A stretch of 29,416 nt of DNA from Cylindrodendrum hubeiense (GCA_014621425.1 JAANBB010000473.1:1-29416), one strand, 5' to 3'; shown: positions 1 through 11,863, counted from the stretch's first letter. The notes: generated from the letters alone by a model not told the origin. A program made the numbers and translations.

Positions 1-147
1 GTTGCGAAAATGACCTGTCAGCCAGACTATTCGGTCCTAGTTTGTTGCGGTGAGACCTCGACTTCTCGAAGCGGCAGGGTGGGGATGGCATTTCAACACG
101 GCCAAGAAGGGCTTCGATGTGAGGATTTGAAATGACCTCGAGCCGAT

Positions 148-194
148 TGTGTGTGTCTCTGTGGGTGGGTGTGTTTGCATGTGTGTGTGTGTCC
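148..194. repeat. GT-rich simple repeat
   Basis: An imperfect run of GT dinucleotides, interrupted by CTCT, GGGT and TGCA. No function is evident. Confidence 0.7.
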
Positions 195-652
195 TTGTTT
201 ATGCGAGCTGCGTAATCACCGATCAGCCGCAGCAGCGGGCGGCCGACAGCTGTGAAGGCGGCATCACGAAGGCGGCATCTCAGGTAGGGGAGGCGGTTCG
301 CAACATCGATATCCACACCCCACTGACGGAACGACGTCCTCACAATGACATCTGGGCGATGCCAGACTACCGAATTTCCCTCGCCCGTTCGTGGCTTGGC
401 GGGAGGGTTGTTGCTTGTCAGCTCCCCACACCGGAAAGCCACGCGGCGAAGGACCACAGCCATTTGCGAATCGGGCACGAAGTACTCGTGCTCTGCGGTG
501 TTGGTCTTGTCCATTTGCTACCCTGCATCCATAGCTCCTCGCCGCCCGCTTTTGGTGCGGCTGGGGCCAGCTGAACATGTCTCGTCGCGATGTCGGGCGG
601 ACGAGAACCTCCGTCCGCAAACGCTCGAGATCTGTTTCGGAAAAGACCGACC

Positions 653-684
653 CTACCTACCTACCTACCTACCTACCTACCTAC
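653..684. repeat. CTAC tetranucleotide microsatellite
   Basis: Eight perfect CTAC units are followed by a decayed run of CTGT, CTGC and CTTC units to about position 710. Such tracts are usually length-polymorphic between strains. Confidence 0.9.
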
Positions 685-1660
685 CTGTCTGCCTGCCTTC
701 CTGCCTGCTTCCCAATGTGCATCGAAGTAGACCATACTCCTGGAGCTGTTGGTGGATCGCAGGAAAAGTTTGCTGGAATTCATGGACTAACAAGGCAGCA
801 CGGTCTCAGCCCAATATTCGGGTGTGTTGTCGACCTGTCTCCTACAGATGAGACAACATCCAACTTGTGTCTACCGTTTCTGGCTGTCCCCTTTTTCCTT
901 GTCCGTGTCTACGAGACTCGTATTCGGCGTGTCTGTAGTTGAGACCCGCGGCCCAAGAAGATTATCCTGGGCCATGCGACAACAATTGAAAGCGGCTCAA
1001 TCTCAGGGGACTCGACGGTTGACTTCGGATGGAAGAACTCCCAAATCGCGCCCCATCTGCTAATCGCAAAAGCAGCTCAGCGATATCTAAAGATCCGGCG
1101 GTAAGCTTGCACCTCAAACACCCTGCCCGATCGAGGGCCCTCGAGTTGATCTCTGGTCTCTCTTCTGTAGCGTAGCTACTCAACGATTGCGCTCGTGCAA
1201 AGTCAAACACACAAGATCGACAGCCTTCTTTCCCACTGGCGGTTTATGACGTCTACGAGTAGCAGCTATGAAATCTACATGTGTGCATTCCTGGTTGGGT
1301 GGACTCCCACCGTCTGTTATTACAGAGTTCCCCTTTCGGTTGGAAAGAAAGAAATTGAGAGGCGAACGAGCCGCATTCCACAATTTGGGGAAGTGATTGA
1401 ACCGGGAGTGGCGACGTGTCGAAAACGGTTGATTCACCCCGGGCCGATCTGTTGATCTTGCCGAGGTCTGGAGATGATTGAGATGGTGTCTCTCATTGAC
1501 CTCGTGTGCGTTGTGCGGAGCTCGCCGAGCGCACGACTTTGATTGCGAGTTGCAATTTATTTCCTTACATGCTGTTGCTCCTCAACCGGCCGCTGTCAAC
1601 CCGTTTACGTAGCCGGATACCTGTGATCTGCTTTACCGTCATCTCCCACTCCCAGTATGG

Positions 1661-3180
1661 GAAATGTTCTGTCGCCTTCCATCACAGTCTGGCTATACTT
1701 CTCTCGGAGTAACTATCTGGCACCATTGTAGCGTTTGGTGTATGGCAACCCAAGGATGTCAATGGAAATTTGGGTATCACCACATCATTTTATCGGAATA
1801 TAACCATGGCTACATGGATGAGGTTGGCTGTATCAATTCAATGACAATGACGGAAGTTGAATCTGGGCGTGTGACCAATACAAGACACGATGGCTGTCCG
1901 TGTTTGGGCCTTGAATCACGAAGCTTCGGCACTTAATGGATGCCACAAATTTAGTCTTTCCTAATACCCCAATGAATTCTTGGAGGTGTCGGAGAGGTTT
2001 CCATAACGATGCAATTGGTTCGGCGCTATTGCTGAGAAGAAGTCACGGGTGGCGATCACGATCTCTTAGCTTCGTACCATTTGCTAAGATGAAAATATGT
2101 ATTGCAGGATGTATGAAAGAGGAAGTTTGGAAGTGGCACCGAATTCAGAGATATCCATCGCTAGGTGTCTGGGTTGACGAATGAAGTACTAAGAGGGAAA
2201 TATGAGGAATTGCCCTGATCATGACCGACAGACTTATCATCAAGTTCGTTGTCGTCCCGATTCACATCCATACAAAGCAGAATTTAGCGTTTCTAGGATC
2301 TGTGAATTAATTGGAGCCTCTCATTCCATGTCGATTGAATCAATCAGAGGAAGTCCTGTTCCAATAAACGATAAGCACTTCAGTGACGGGATAGCTGGCC
2401 ATTAGCTCGGCTTATTCTTTGAACTTGAAGGTGAGAGGATGGGTTGTCTAGAAACCGAAGTCTTTTCACTTGAATGCTATGGCATCTAAAAGAGTTGCGG
2501 TTGCAAATTGAAACAAAGATCGAGTCTTTACGGAAGGGACTGGACGATTTCTCATCGATGCCGATGTATGTCGCCAATGCATCCGCCATTCGGTGAGTTA
2601 ATACAATTGGAAAATATCCATACTGTTCATGCCCGCTGGTAGAACGCTCTAGGATAAATACTGAAACCCAGCAGACGATGAGATCGCCGCGTTCGTAGAG
2701 GATATACAGTGCTTGGATAATTGAGCCACACATGACCTGAACTGACCTTTGATGTTTAACTAAGAGATTACGGGATACGTTACACAAAGATGACAAGAAG
2801 AGCATCATTGCATATATAGGCTGGCGGCTTCAGCCACGAGACATGAGATGTGCCTTTTCGTGACGTTGTGGTTCATCGAGACAATTACAGGTGATAGTTA
2901 AGTTGGAGTGAACTATACACAGGTTTCACATTTGGTGGTAAGTTATCTCGGCGTAGCACACTGAGAACCTCCAATATATATTTGCGATCCTAAAGCAATA
3001 CTTTTAGGGCATACAATCCCCCACAACAACGCGGTGTTCCAGCTTGAGGAGCAATGAAGGTGGGTGGCTGCCGTCGTCACCAACAACTAAGAATTAAGGC
3101 GAGAGCGGTCCTCCACTCTGCTCATACGATTCATATTACGGGCCAACACGTGGTTGTTCGGGAGCATAATATTAGGTCAT
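1661..3180. other. AT-richer gene-free segment
   Basis: By eye this stretch is clearly richer in A and T than the flanking sequence. The longest open frame is 142 codons on the minus strand (2380-2808) and has no motif I recognise. CA dinucleotides remain common, so the segment does not look like a heavily RIP-mutated repeat. It may be a decayed gene or repeat, or simply intergenic DNA. Confidence 0.5.
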
Positions 3181-5500
3181 AAATGACGGTAAGGCGGCGG
3201 CGCAGATGCCATGTTGAATCATCACATTTGGGCATGTCGCAATGGTCACATTGTTGACGGGATCAACTGCCGTGTCGCCAGGCAGTGCTCGGTCTGTACG
3301 CCACCAACGTACAGATAACAAACACGTACATGGGTTCCAGGGGATTTCAGGGGGCGGGCTTTGACAGAAGCCGCAAGCACGAATCATTGGATCCAACCGT
3401 GCGACAAACCCACGCCGTAGATGTTGTGAAGAGGGTCACTGTTGCCACATACTCACCTCTCACATGGCTCACGTCGACGGCCCGGCTCGAGTTGCCCGAT
3501 CAAGGATCCGTAACATAGGTGTATCTGTAATATGACCACGAAGTACGCTGTCTGCTCCGGTCCTTGATTTGCTGATTCAAGGGAGTACAGTGCAGTCGGC
3601 GAAGGATTCGGTGCTCAACATTCTCATTGAACCGGTGCGGGAAGCGATGGGATGTGACATGCCATGGCTTCGATTGCTTCTCGTCGCAAATCTTGGATTC
3701 GATATCTCTAAGAAAGGAGAGTATCTGAACCGAAAAGACGACAACGCCTTGCGGGGGTAAAAGGGTAGCGCCAATGAGCGGTATCAGGTGTCGGAAGTCC
3801 CTCATCCTGCGTGGCTTGAACACCGACATGGCCAGCGGCTGCCACACCTTCACTCGGGAGCGGTGGTGCGGTGAGTATCACATGCATTCGGCCGTTGGCC
3901 GCAGAAGGATTGACAAAGGGGCAGCGCTCAACGAGTCACAAGGTCTTGGACCCATTGGGTGTGTGAGCTGTTCTGCCGGGTGCTATCTGCGTACATATGT
4001 TGCTCGAGAGGAAGCGGCCTGAAGCGACGAGATCAACAAGGATGAGGTTGTGACAGGGGTACCAAGAATCGGGCTGTATCATGACCAGGTCCGGGCCGAA
4101 TGGCGGGCCAAACCTGAGCGGAACGGCTGGCTATCAGATTGGTAAGTCGGGGACCTCAGGAGCACGCTGGCGTTACCTGATACAACTCTACTGTCTGGAC
4201 TGTTAGCTTCAACATGGGAAGCACTGCCACATGCCACCCCTTGAGTGGGCAGATGGATGGATTGCGATGCTGGCAGTCAGCCACATTGGAAGTTTTGGTC
4301 AACGAGCTGACAGTTGGGTTGCTTTTTCAGTGTCTAGTAGGCAAGCACCCGTTTCAAAGGCAGAGCCCTGAGATGAATGGATGAACATGTTGGCGAGTCG
4401 TGCCGGACCAGGTTGAGCCATGGAGTCGGGAGTGGATGAGAAATAGTGGATCTGGTTTCTCGTTCAGGGGTCCAACGCTGTACCGGTCGCCCCGAGCGAA
4501 ATCTACTACCGATAATTCTTGGCGCTGTGGAGGGATGGAGATGGTAGCAATGGCCTGCGCGCCAGATAGTGATGGTCGCGGTAGCGACGAGGCATTTGAG
4601 AAATATTGATTGTGTGAAGGCCTGCATGGGACGCTTGATAACTTCGATGGTCAGTTGGAAACCCCTACGGACTACCTCAGCTCCTTCTCAACCGAAGACC
4701 ATAGGACAGTCGGGTGAGCGATTGGGGCTCCACGGGGGCTCCCCACCGAAATAAAGTAGTTGAAAGCAGTATATTACGCACTGTTATGTGCTATACCGCC
4801 GAAGAATCAGCTTCAGCAGATGGGAGGGTCGAGGTTGCTCTGAACGAACCAATGGTCCTGGTGGGGTTGTAATGAATGGGTTGACGTTGCAACTTAAGCT
4901 TGGGTATAGGCTTTTTGGGTAGTGGAGGAGACTGGCCAGCTGCAAGCTGTAGGCTTGCGGTTGACCAACTCAGAGGTCTTCTCAGGCACCGCTGTCACCC
5001 TGTCCAGAGTAGCCCAATCAGGACGACAGCTGGCACGCAGCGGTTCTGGCCGCTGACCTTTAGCGCGTTTCAGGATTCATGCCCGCCCCTGAGTGCATGC
5101 TGAACACCCCTGGCGAACTGAGCGGCAATAGGACGGTCATGGCCGGGAGGATGAGCTTATTCGCCCCGGAGGATGCGAGGGCAAGGGGCAACTGCAAGGG
5201 CGGGGGGGAGGAGAATGGAGCGGCAGCACACTGGAGGAGGTACGAAACACAGTGAGCATGCTCTGTTGCCGACCTGCCGACCTCTTGTTGTTGCTGAGAA
5301 ACGCTGCTGGGCTTTGAAACGCCCGGCCCGTTTTGCCTCCTGGGAAACGCCTGTGAGCCAGGTGAGCACGAGCCTGTTCTTAGAGTGCTCTTCATCTGGT
5401 ATTGCAGCCAGGGCCTCCATATCTCACATCAAAATGTGAAGACGAAGTCAGAGGCGGGAAGATTGAAGGTGAAAAAAATCCTGAGGCTTCAGTTCCGAGG
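3181..5500. other. Intergenic region without recognisable genes
   Basis: Only short overlapping frames of under about 115 codons occur on both strands. None shows a domain or a signal-peptide-plus-exon arrangement I can defend. No tRNA-like T-loop, inverted terminal repeat or long tandem repeat was seen. Confidence 0.55.
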
Positions 5501-6880
5501 TGTCAATTCCATCCGACGAATTTTGGTGCCAAGGAAACAGAAGCAAGATGCCCCTCTCGCGCCCCCACCCAAACCGCCGCCAGGTCATCCGCCGGGATCG
5601 ATCACAACCCCTGCACCCGGACTCCGTAGGCCAGGCTAGATCTGCGAAGGGCAGGAAGTCAAGAAAAGAAACGACGCATGCCAGCCCTGTAATCTCCAGT
5701 GATCTGCACTTGTTGGCGGCGGGAATCTTCTGGCCCGTTTTCTTGGGTCGTCTGTGTGAGACGGCGCCATGCAACAGGAATAGGTGCGCCTCGTCCTTCA
5801 ATATCATCGAGCCTCACGCTGCAGGTCAGCATCAGGATACATCCTCCAGGCAGGATAGGACTTCTAGAGGACTTCTAATAATGGCTCATTCGATTGACTG
5901 CTTACCAGAACACAAGCCGAAGGTCACGAGGATCCGGAGACATACCATGCAGCGGAACTTTCCCATCACTACCACCATCAATCATGTTCCGTGTGTGCAT
6001 GTCGGTTTGCTCAATGCTAGTCACACCAAAAGCCAACACATCGCCGCCAGCACAAACCCCAGCACCAGAGTAACACGCCAAAGAAGCGCAGGTGCTGAGC
6101 CTCCCTCCACTCTGGCCCGGTCATACATCCCTGTCAAGGGCCTCATCAATATCCCATCCCATCATCCCATCTCCTCCCCCTCATGCCCCAATCCAACCGC
6201 CAAAGCCCAATCTGCCATGTCAATGCGGGAGTTGAATGCAGGTACGGCGGAGGCGAGAGGCACCAAAGCAACCCTGCAAGGCAGTTCTGACTTGGACCAG
6301 CCAGCATCGAGAGCCATCTGCAGTGTTATGCTGCTTCACCTTTGACAACAGCCAGGCGGGCGCACGCAACACACAGAGCGCAGCACAACCTGAGGGGTGG
6401 CTTGGGCCAAAGATAAGCTGGTCCAATCCTCGCCGGCTGTTGCTACTTGGCACACCTACCGTGCTCCGTACTATAGTAGTAGTTGTCGTGGGCGTGGCCT
6501 CCTTCGTCTGGGAGAAGGGAATGGCCACCTCGGCTGTTGCAGCGAGCTGAACGATGGATGTCAATGCTGGGTAGAGATGCGCCTCAGGGGTCGCCAAGCC
6601 GGGGGCGAGGTCAAGAAATGCCACCTAAAGTGCACGCGCGCGCGAGCAACATGGCCCTGGCCGTCGCTCTGACCACTGAGCTTACAGGGCTTACAGGGCT
6701 AGTCCCGGCGGGGCCAGCGCTGCCAGCAAACCAGCCTTGTGCTGACTGGCCTAGCCTAGGTCTCCACTCGGCCATTCACACGGGCCCTACGGGCTGTCTG
6801 GGTACCCTGAATCTCCGCTAGAGCCTGTGAGGCACCATAGCTCCCAAGGATCTCAGGTTGGCCATCTCCCCGTTCACAAG
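5501..6880. other. Intergenic region upstream of the DUF1996 gene
   Basis: The frame opening at 5500 runs 281 codons, but it begins with GTG and its composition is S/R/P/H/T-rich without a motif, so I do not call it a gene. A short direct repeat (about ten bases, TTACAGGGC-containing) occurs near 6684-6705, and a CG-alternating run near 6630-6645. The rest probably includes distal promoter sequence of the gene at 7324. Confidence 0.5.
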
Positions 6881-7323
6881 ACCCTCACCTTTCGTCCAAC
6901 CCGGCCCTCTTCTTATTCTTCGTTCCTTCACCCTCTTTTTCTCCTTCGTACACCGCAGAACCTGCTGAGCACGTCCTCTCTTTTTCTACTCTCTTTTCTT
7001 GCAGCAGGCCCCACGTCTGTTTGTTCCTCTCCTTCATCTTCTTCGTCAACCTCGTCCGTCGACTCGGCTCTGATTCACAGTCGCTACGACTCTTGGTTGC
7101 AACACGTTCATTCTTCTTACAGGTGCTCCGGAATCACCTGCAGTTTCGACTCTTCCCTTTCACTCTCGAAAATCTCTTCCAAGTGAAGAGAACCCCGACT
7201 TGATTCTTGGTTGCCGCCGTCCTAGAGACCGTCTCCAACACTTACGTTTTTGCGCGCCTCCTACTTTCAAAGAAAACCAACAGCACTTTCCGCCTTCATT
7301 CAACCCCTACAAACACCGACATC
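6880..7323 (+). promoter_or_regulatory. CT-rich core promoter and 5' leader of the DUF1996 gene
   Basis: The plus strand is strongly pyrimidine-rich from about 6890 to 7180, with many TTCT, CTCT and TCCTTC runs. Such tracts often precede transcription starts in well-expressed fungal genes. The last part (about 7250-7323) is A/C-rich and leads into the start context GACATCATGA, typical of a fungal 5' UTR. The transcription start cannot be fixed from sequence alone. Confidence 0.5.
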
Positions 7324-9027
7324 ATGAAGTTCACCATCACCTCCTCCGTTGCGGCCCTGGCAGGCACCGCCGTGGCCAAGGACACCGGAACCTTCTCCGT
7401 CTTGCACTTCAAGGGCAAGGAATTGACCAAGGGCCGCATGGACCCCATCATCACACCCGGGAAGACCTTCAACCATGTCCACAGCGTCATGGGTGGCAGC
7501 AACTTCGGAATCAGCGCCACTGGTAAAGATCTTCAGAACTCCAAGTGCAGTAACGCCCTCGTGAAGGGTGACAACAGCGCCTATTGGTTCCCTTCGCTCT
7601 ACTTCCACGATCCCGAGACCGGCGATTTCGAGTCTGTCGACCTTTACTACTTCAACGCCTACTACTTGTAAGCTCCCACCATGTCCTCTCCTTGCCCTTG
7701 ACGACCCTCGCACGATCGCGAGGTCCGAGAACCATTTTCTTTCAAGTCAATCGCTAACACGAGACCTAGCTTCGAGGCCACCAATGATGAGACCAAGCCT
7801 TTCCCCGTCGGCCTCAACATGGTTTCAGGCAACGCCATGACCCGCGTCATGCCCGAAGCAGGCGCGAAGGCCAACCTCGATCCTTCGAATGGAGCTGTCA
7901 ACCCTGCTAGGATGACCTGCCCTCGTTTGGAGGGCATCTTTGATCCCCCGTCCTGGGATGCTGGTTCCGACGGTACCACGGCCGGAGTTGGTGATTCGAT
8001 CAACCTGGGTGAGGGCGTTGGTTTCCCTGACCGAACTTGCGATGGCCTGTATTCCCCCCTCCGAGCCGATGTTCACTTCCCTTCTTGCTACAACCCCGAT
8101 GCTGGCCTCACCACATACAAGACGAACATGGCATTCCCCGAGGACAATGATGGAAAGCTTGACTGCCCCGATGGTTACACCCATGTTCCCCACCTCTTCT
8201 ACGAGGTGTACTGGGACACTCAAAAGTTCCAGGGCCGCTGGGAAGAAGGAAAGGGTGAGCAGCCCTTTGTCTTCTCCAACGGTGATGTCACCGGCTACAG
8301 CAGCCACGCCGATTTCCTGGCTGGCTGGGACGAGGATCTCCTCCAGCACATCATCGACACTTGCAACACCGGCACTAGTGGTATGGAGAACTGCGACGGC
8401 CTGTTCTACGGCGTGAACAAGGATGAGTGTACCATCGAATCCGAGATCGACGAGAAGGTCTCCGGCACATTGAGCAAGCTCCCTGGTGACAACCCCCTTA
8501 GCGGTTTCAAGTATGGTAATGGTGATTCTGACGATTCATCCGATGACGATGACTCGACCGCGACCGCCAGTAGCAAGGCTTCAGGAGGCGACGCCACCGC
8601 TAGCTCGTCACTCGTCGCTTCTTCCACCACCAAGTATGCTGCCGCAGGAAAGACCACTACCGAGGCAACCTACCAAGTGACCGACTCCGCTGAAGCTGTT
8701 GCAACCTCCTCTGCTGCTGCAACCTCCTCTGCTGCTGCAACCTCCTCTGCTGCTGCAACCTCCTCTGCTGCTGCAATCTCATCTGAGGCTGCTTCTTACT
8801 CAGAGGTTTCCGAGCCTGTCACCATCAGCTCTGAATCCGAGGTTGCCCAGGCCACCAGCCTGTCCAGCAGCCCTGCCAAGACCACTTGCAAGCGCAGAAC
8901 TCACACTGTCTGGAACACCGTCACCGTCACCGAGACGGCCGCTAGTGCTCCTACACAGACCGGCGCTATCTACAAGAGGGACCGTGTCCGACGACACATG
9001 CACGGCCACACTCACGGCCGCTACTGA
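7324..9027 (+). CDS. Secreted DUF1996 family protein with Ser/Ala repeat linker
   Basis: The model joins 7324-7667 and 7770-9027 and gives 533 aa. The intron (7668-7769) has a GTAAGC donor, a GCTAAC branch site and a TAG acceptor, and restores the frame as YYFFEATNDE. Residues 1-18 form a signal peptide ending in AVA. A DUF1996 domain follows over about residues 20-370, with the family's HVHSVMGGSNFG block, YWFPSLYF, FPVGLNMVSGN, ADVHFPSC, LFYEVYWDT and FSNGDVTGY followed by a DF..GWD block. After it comes an Asp/Ser-rich stretch, an ATSSAA repeat linker that is probably O-glycosylated, and a basic His-rich tail (HMHGHTHGRY) behind a KR site. I see no hydrophobic GPI-anchor tail and no WSC domain. 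DUF1996 has no settled biochemical function; secretion or wall association is inferred. The upstream frame to 7207 has no ATG, which fixes the start. Confidence 0.93.
8701..8790 (+). repeat. 18-bp coding minisatellite in the DUF1996 gene
   Basis: Four perfect 18-bp units (8701-8772), each encoding ATSSAA, are followed by one diverged unit (8773-8790). The length keeps the frame, so unit gain or loss would change only the length of the Ser/Thr/Ala linker. Confidence 0.95.
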
Positions 9028-9723
9028 ACGGATCCGCCTGTTAGGTTATTCGCTTCGTGAACAATAAGTTCGTGTGGAAGCTGGGATAGTGCCATCATCT
9101 AGGACTCGGTTACAGCCCAGCGTATCTCGCCAAGGATGTGGAGCAATTTTGTAGAAGGATGGGTAAAAGCGTGGGCGATCTCGGTGGGACAATTCTTCAT
9201 CCAACAAGCTCTCTGCGAGCGTTGGATATTTCGTTTCTTTAACTTGTACATTTTGAGGACATAGTTTCCCTTCTCAAGGGCAAGTGCGCAGACGCAACCC
9301 TTGCCCGCTATGAATTTAGGCCCTGCAATGGGATTTGAATGAGTGTGCATGATCTACCGGCTGTAGCCACCTCAAGACTTGATCTTCTAAATGTGTAAGT
9401 TGGCGCCTACATTTGAGCGGGAGATACTTAGCACCTGGCCAAATTGTGCATGGTAAATCCGAGGTCAAAAAGAACATGCATTTAACTCGTCAAAGCCGTT
9501 AATTGACGCCCGCTGAGGATATTGGTAATGAATGAATTTATTTATTTTCTGCCTGAGCTGAGAAGTTCGCGTTGATGGATGGGATGGATAGGGTAAGTAG
9601 GAGCGTCCCTGGTTTGAGCGGGTGAACATCGGGTAATTACGACATCCGTCGCGACTGGGAACAAGCAATTTTCACTTCTGCAACAACTCATCGACGACCA
9701 CCTTTGTATCTCAACACCTCAAC
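9028..9723. other. Intergenic: 3' region of DUF1996 gene, 5' region of rcm1
   Basis: An AATAAG motif about 35 bases after the stop at 9027 could serve as a polyadenylation signal for the upstream gene. The stretch from 9660 to 9723 is C/A-rich and ends in the start context CTCAACATGTCC. No gene or structured RNA was seen. Confidence 0.5.
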
Positions 9724-11609
9724 ATGTCCCTCTATCATGAGGCGGCCGAGTTCCTAGTCAGCTCATCCTCTGGAGGAGGCAGTCTCAAGTCCCGAGTTTT
9801 TAAGAAGAAAAATCTCAAGTCTCCGCCCAACCAACTGTATGCTCTTGTCCTGGAGAGTTGCAAATGGAGCCCCGTCATCAAGGAAGTCATTGAGAAATCC
9901 GACCTCCTCAAACTTGAACGCAAGGTTGGCACCTCTTACCGAAAAAATCCACATCCCGTCTCGCGCTCACTAACTTTTGATCCCAGCTCACACCACCACT
10001 GTCGTTACTCTTGGTGCACGATTTATTGCTGGCGAAGAAGGGCATTGCGCTCCCCCAGAGCCATGGACTGCGAGCATCTGTCGAGAGACATAGGGGCCGC
10101 CTTACTTCTGAGCTTACCCGGGCTCGATTGCGAAGAAAGGCAGCGTCTATCGCTGAGTTGAAAGAGCAGATTGACAAGGAATCCGCCGGCGAAGAAGCAA
10201 ACTATCCCCGATGGGTTCGCGTGAACGCGGTGAAAAGCAGCCTCGAAGCCCAGCTGGAAACGACATTTTCTACCTTTACAAGGGCTAGCTCTGTACAGGA
10301 TGTCATTAACAAGCCGGGCAAGCATTTATTCATTGATCCGCACGTTCCCAATCTTCTCGCCATCACTTCTGGGACCGACTTGACGAAGACTGAGGCCTAT
10401 ACATCCGGCAAAATCATTCTCCAAGACAAGGCATCGTGCTTTCCAGCCTATCTGTTGGACCCCCGATCTGAAGATGGGGATTTGATTGATGCTTGCGCCG
10501 CACCCGGCAACAAGACGACGCATTTGGCAGCTATCCTGAAGGAACACCAGCCGGAGTTTGAGACATCGCCCCAGACAATCTATGCATTCGAGAAGGACTC
10601 TAGACGAGCGCAGACCCTGGAGAAGATGGTAACAACAGCGGGCTCCAAGCCTACCACGCGCATCGGATTTGGCCAGGACTTTCTGCAAGTGGACCCACAC
10701 GCGGAGAGATACAAATCTGTGGGAGCCCTACTCCTAGATCCGAGTTGCTCCGGGAGCGGCATTGTTGGGCGAGATTCTATGCCGGAGCTCCACCTGCCAG
10801 AACTCTCCAGTACCACGGAGAAGGAAACAGCAGGGAAAATGAGCAAGCGCAAGAGGAAACATGTGGAGGTTGAAGCGGAGCCTCTGAACGTGATGGTGGA
10901 CGACGATGGGAATGAGACAGTCATGAAGTCCGATCAAGATCTCGAAGCCCGATTGGAGGCTTTGTCCGCCTTTCAATTAACCTTGCTCACGCACGCCTTC
11001 CGCTTTCCGTCAGCGACGAAGATAACATACTCGACATGCTCGGTTCACATGCAAGAGAACGAGCGCGTGGTTATGCGGGCCCTCCAATCAGACATAGCAA
11101 AGGAGAGGAACTGGCGCATCATGCTGCGGAAAGACCAGGTTACGGGCATGAAAGAGTGGCCCGTTCGAGGATTAACCTCGGCATGTGGAGACGATGGGGA
11201 CATCGCCGACGCTTGCATCCGCTCTTACAAAGATGATGGCCAAGGCGTCATGGGGTTCTTCGTCGCTGGCTTCATGAGGATTGGCGCCCGAGATGCTGGG
11301 TCTGGGGACGACGACGAGGGTCCATATTTACGAGATGATGATGGTGCCATCATGCGAGATGTGCTCGGAATGCCGGTACTGAAATCAACGGGAATCCCGG
11401 TGTCGCTGAACGCCCGGGATGAGGTTGGATCGGAGGGAGAGAAGCAGGAGAATCACGATGAGGAAGACGAAGAAGACGAGGAAGACGAGGAAGATGATAA
11501 CAGCTCCAGCGACAACAGCGCCGCAGAGATTGCTACAGATGCAAGATACCAACAGGAGGTGGGGGTTTTGTCTATTATCGAGGATGAGTGGCAAGGATGT
11601 GGAGATTGA
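9724..11609 (+). CDS. rcm1: 25S rRNA (cytosine-C5) methyltransferase, Rcm1/NSUN5 family
   Basis: The model joins 9724-9924 and 9987-11609 and gives 607 aa. The intron (9925-9986) has a non-canonical GTTGGC donor, a CACTAAC branch site and a CAG acceptor, and joins LLKLERK to LTPPLSLLLVHDLLL. This NOL1/NOP2/Sun-type enzyme transfers a methyl group from SAM to a large-subunit rRNA cytosine in the nucleolus. Visible motifs are PRWVRVN, the SAM site DACAAPGNKTT (residues 235-245), DPSCSGSG with Cys321 (motif IV) and YSTCSVH with Cys418 (motif VI). These two cysteines are the expected release and catalytic residues, and DPSCSGSG is characteristic of the Rcm1/NSUN5 branch. A charged KRKRKH insert lies between motifs IV and VI. 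The C-terminal part carries a long Glu/Asp run. The protein is longer than the yeast enzyme (just under 500 aa), mainly through these low-complexity parts. Confidence 0.95.
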
Positions 11610-11861
11610 TCCACTGTGTCGGAGAGCAGGCAGACACAATTCGAGACATGTCAACCATGGTTTCCCTACTAGTGATTGATTTTCAACCACGACCAACGGT
11701 ACGAGCCGAGGCACTGTGACACAACCTTGGGCCACAACCTTGAAAACACCGACAGTGGATGCGGCGGCTCTGGTGCAGGGCCAAGCTGAATCGAGTCATA
11801 TCTCCTGATCTCAGGCCATCTGAGGTGAGGGCCCCACGCACGGGACTGGGTTTAAAAAAAA

Positions 11862-11863
11862 NN
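11862..11863. other. Two undetermined bases (NN)
   Basis: Two N characters directly follow a run of eight A bases. This marks a sequencing or assembly uncertainty at a homopolymer in intergenic DNA, with no effect on a gene model. Confidence 0.98.

Larger units (their letters stand above)
1..1660. other. Gene-poor region with simple repeats
   Basis: No open frame here carries a recognisable domain, codon bias like the real genes, or convincing splice signals joining pieces. The frames are short, overlap on both strands and are rich in R, S, P and C, as expected of non-coding DNA. A GT-rich tract lies at about 148-194 and a CTAC microsatellite at 653-684. Confidence 0.6.

Noticed and set aside
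345..851. 168-codon plus-strand open frame
   Set aside because: It runs through the CTAC microsatellite, giving a TYLP repeat, and has no domain. Low-complexity DNA explains the openness.
1661..3180. AT-richer segment as a RIP-mutated transposon
   Set aside because: CA dinucleotides remain common and TA is not dominant, and there are no terminal repeats or transposase fragments that I can recognise.
5500..6345. 281-codon plus-strand open frame
   Set aside because: It opens with GTG, its first ATG is internal, the composition is S/R/P/H/T-rich with no domain or signal, and other frames across the same stretch are also open. Judged to be a chance opening in upstream DNA.
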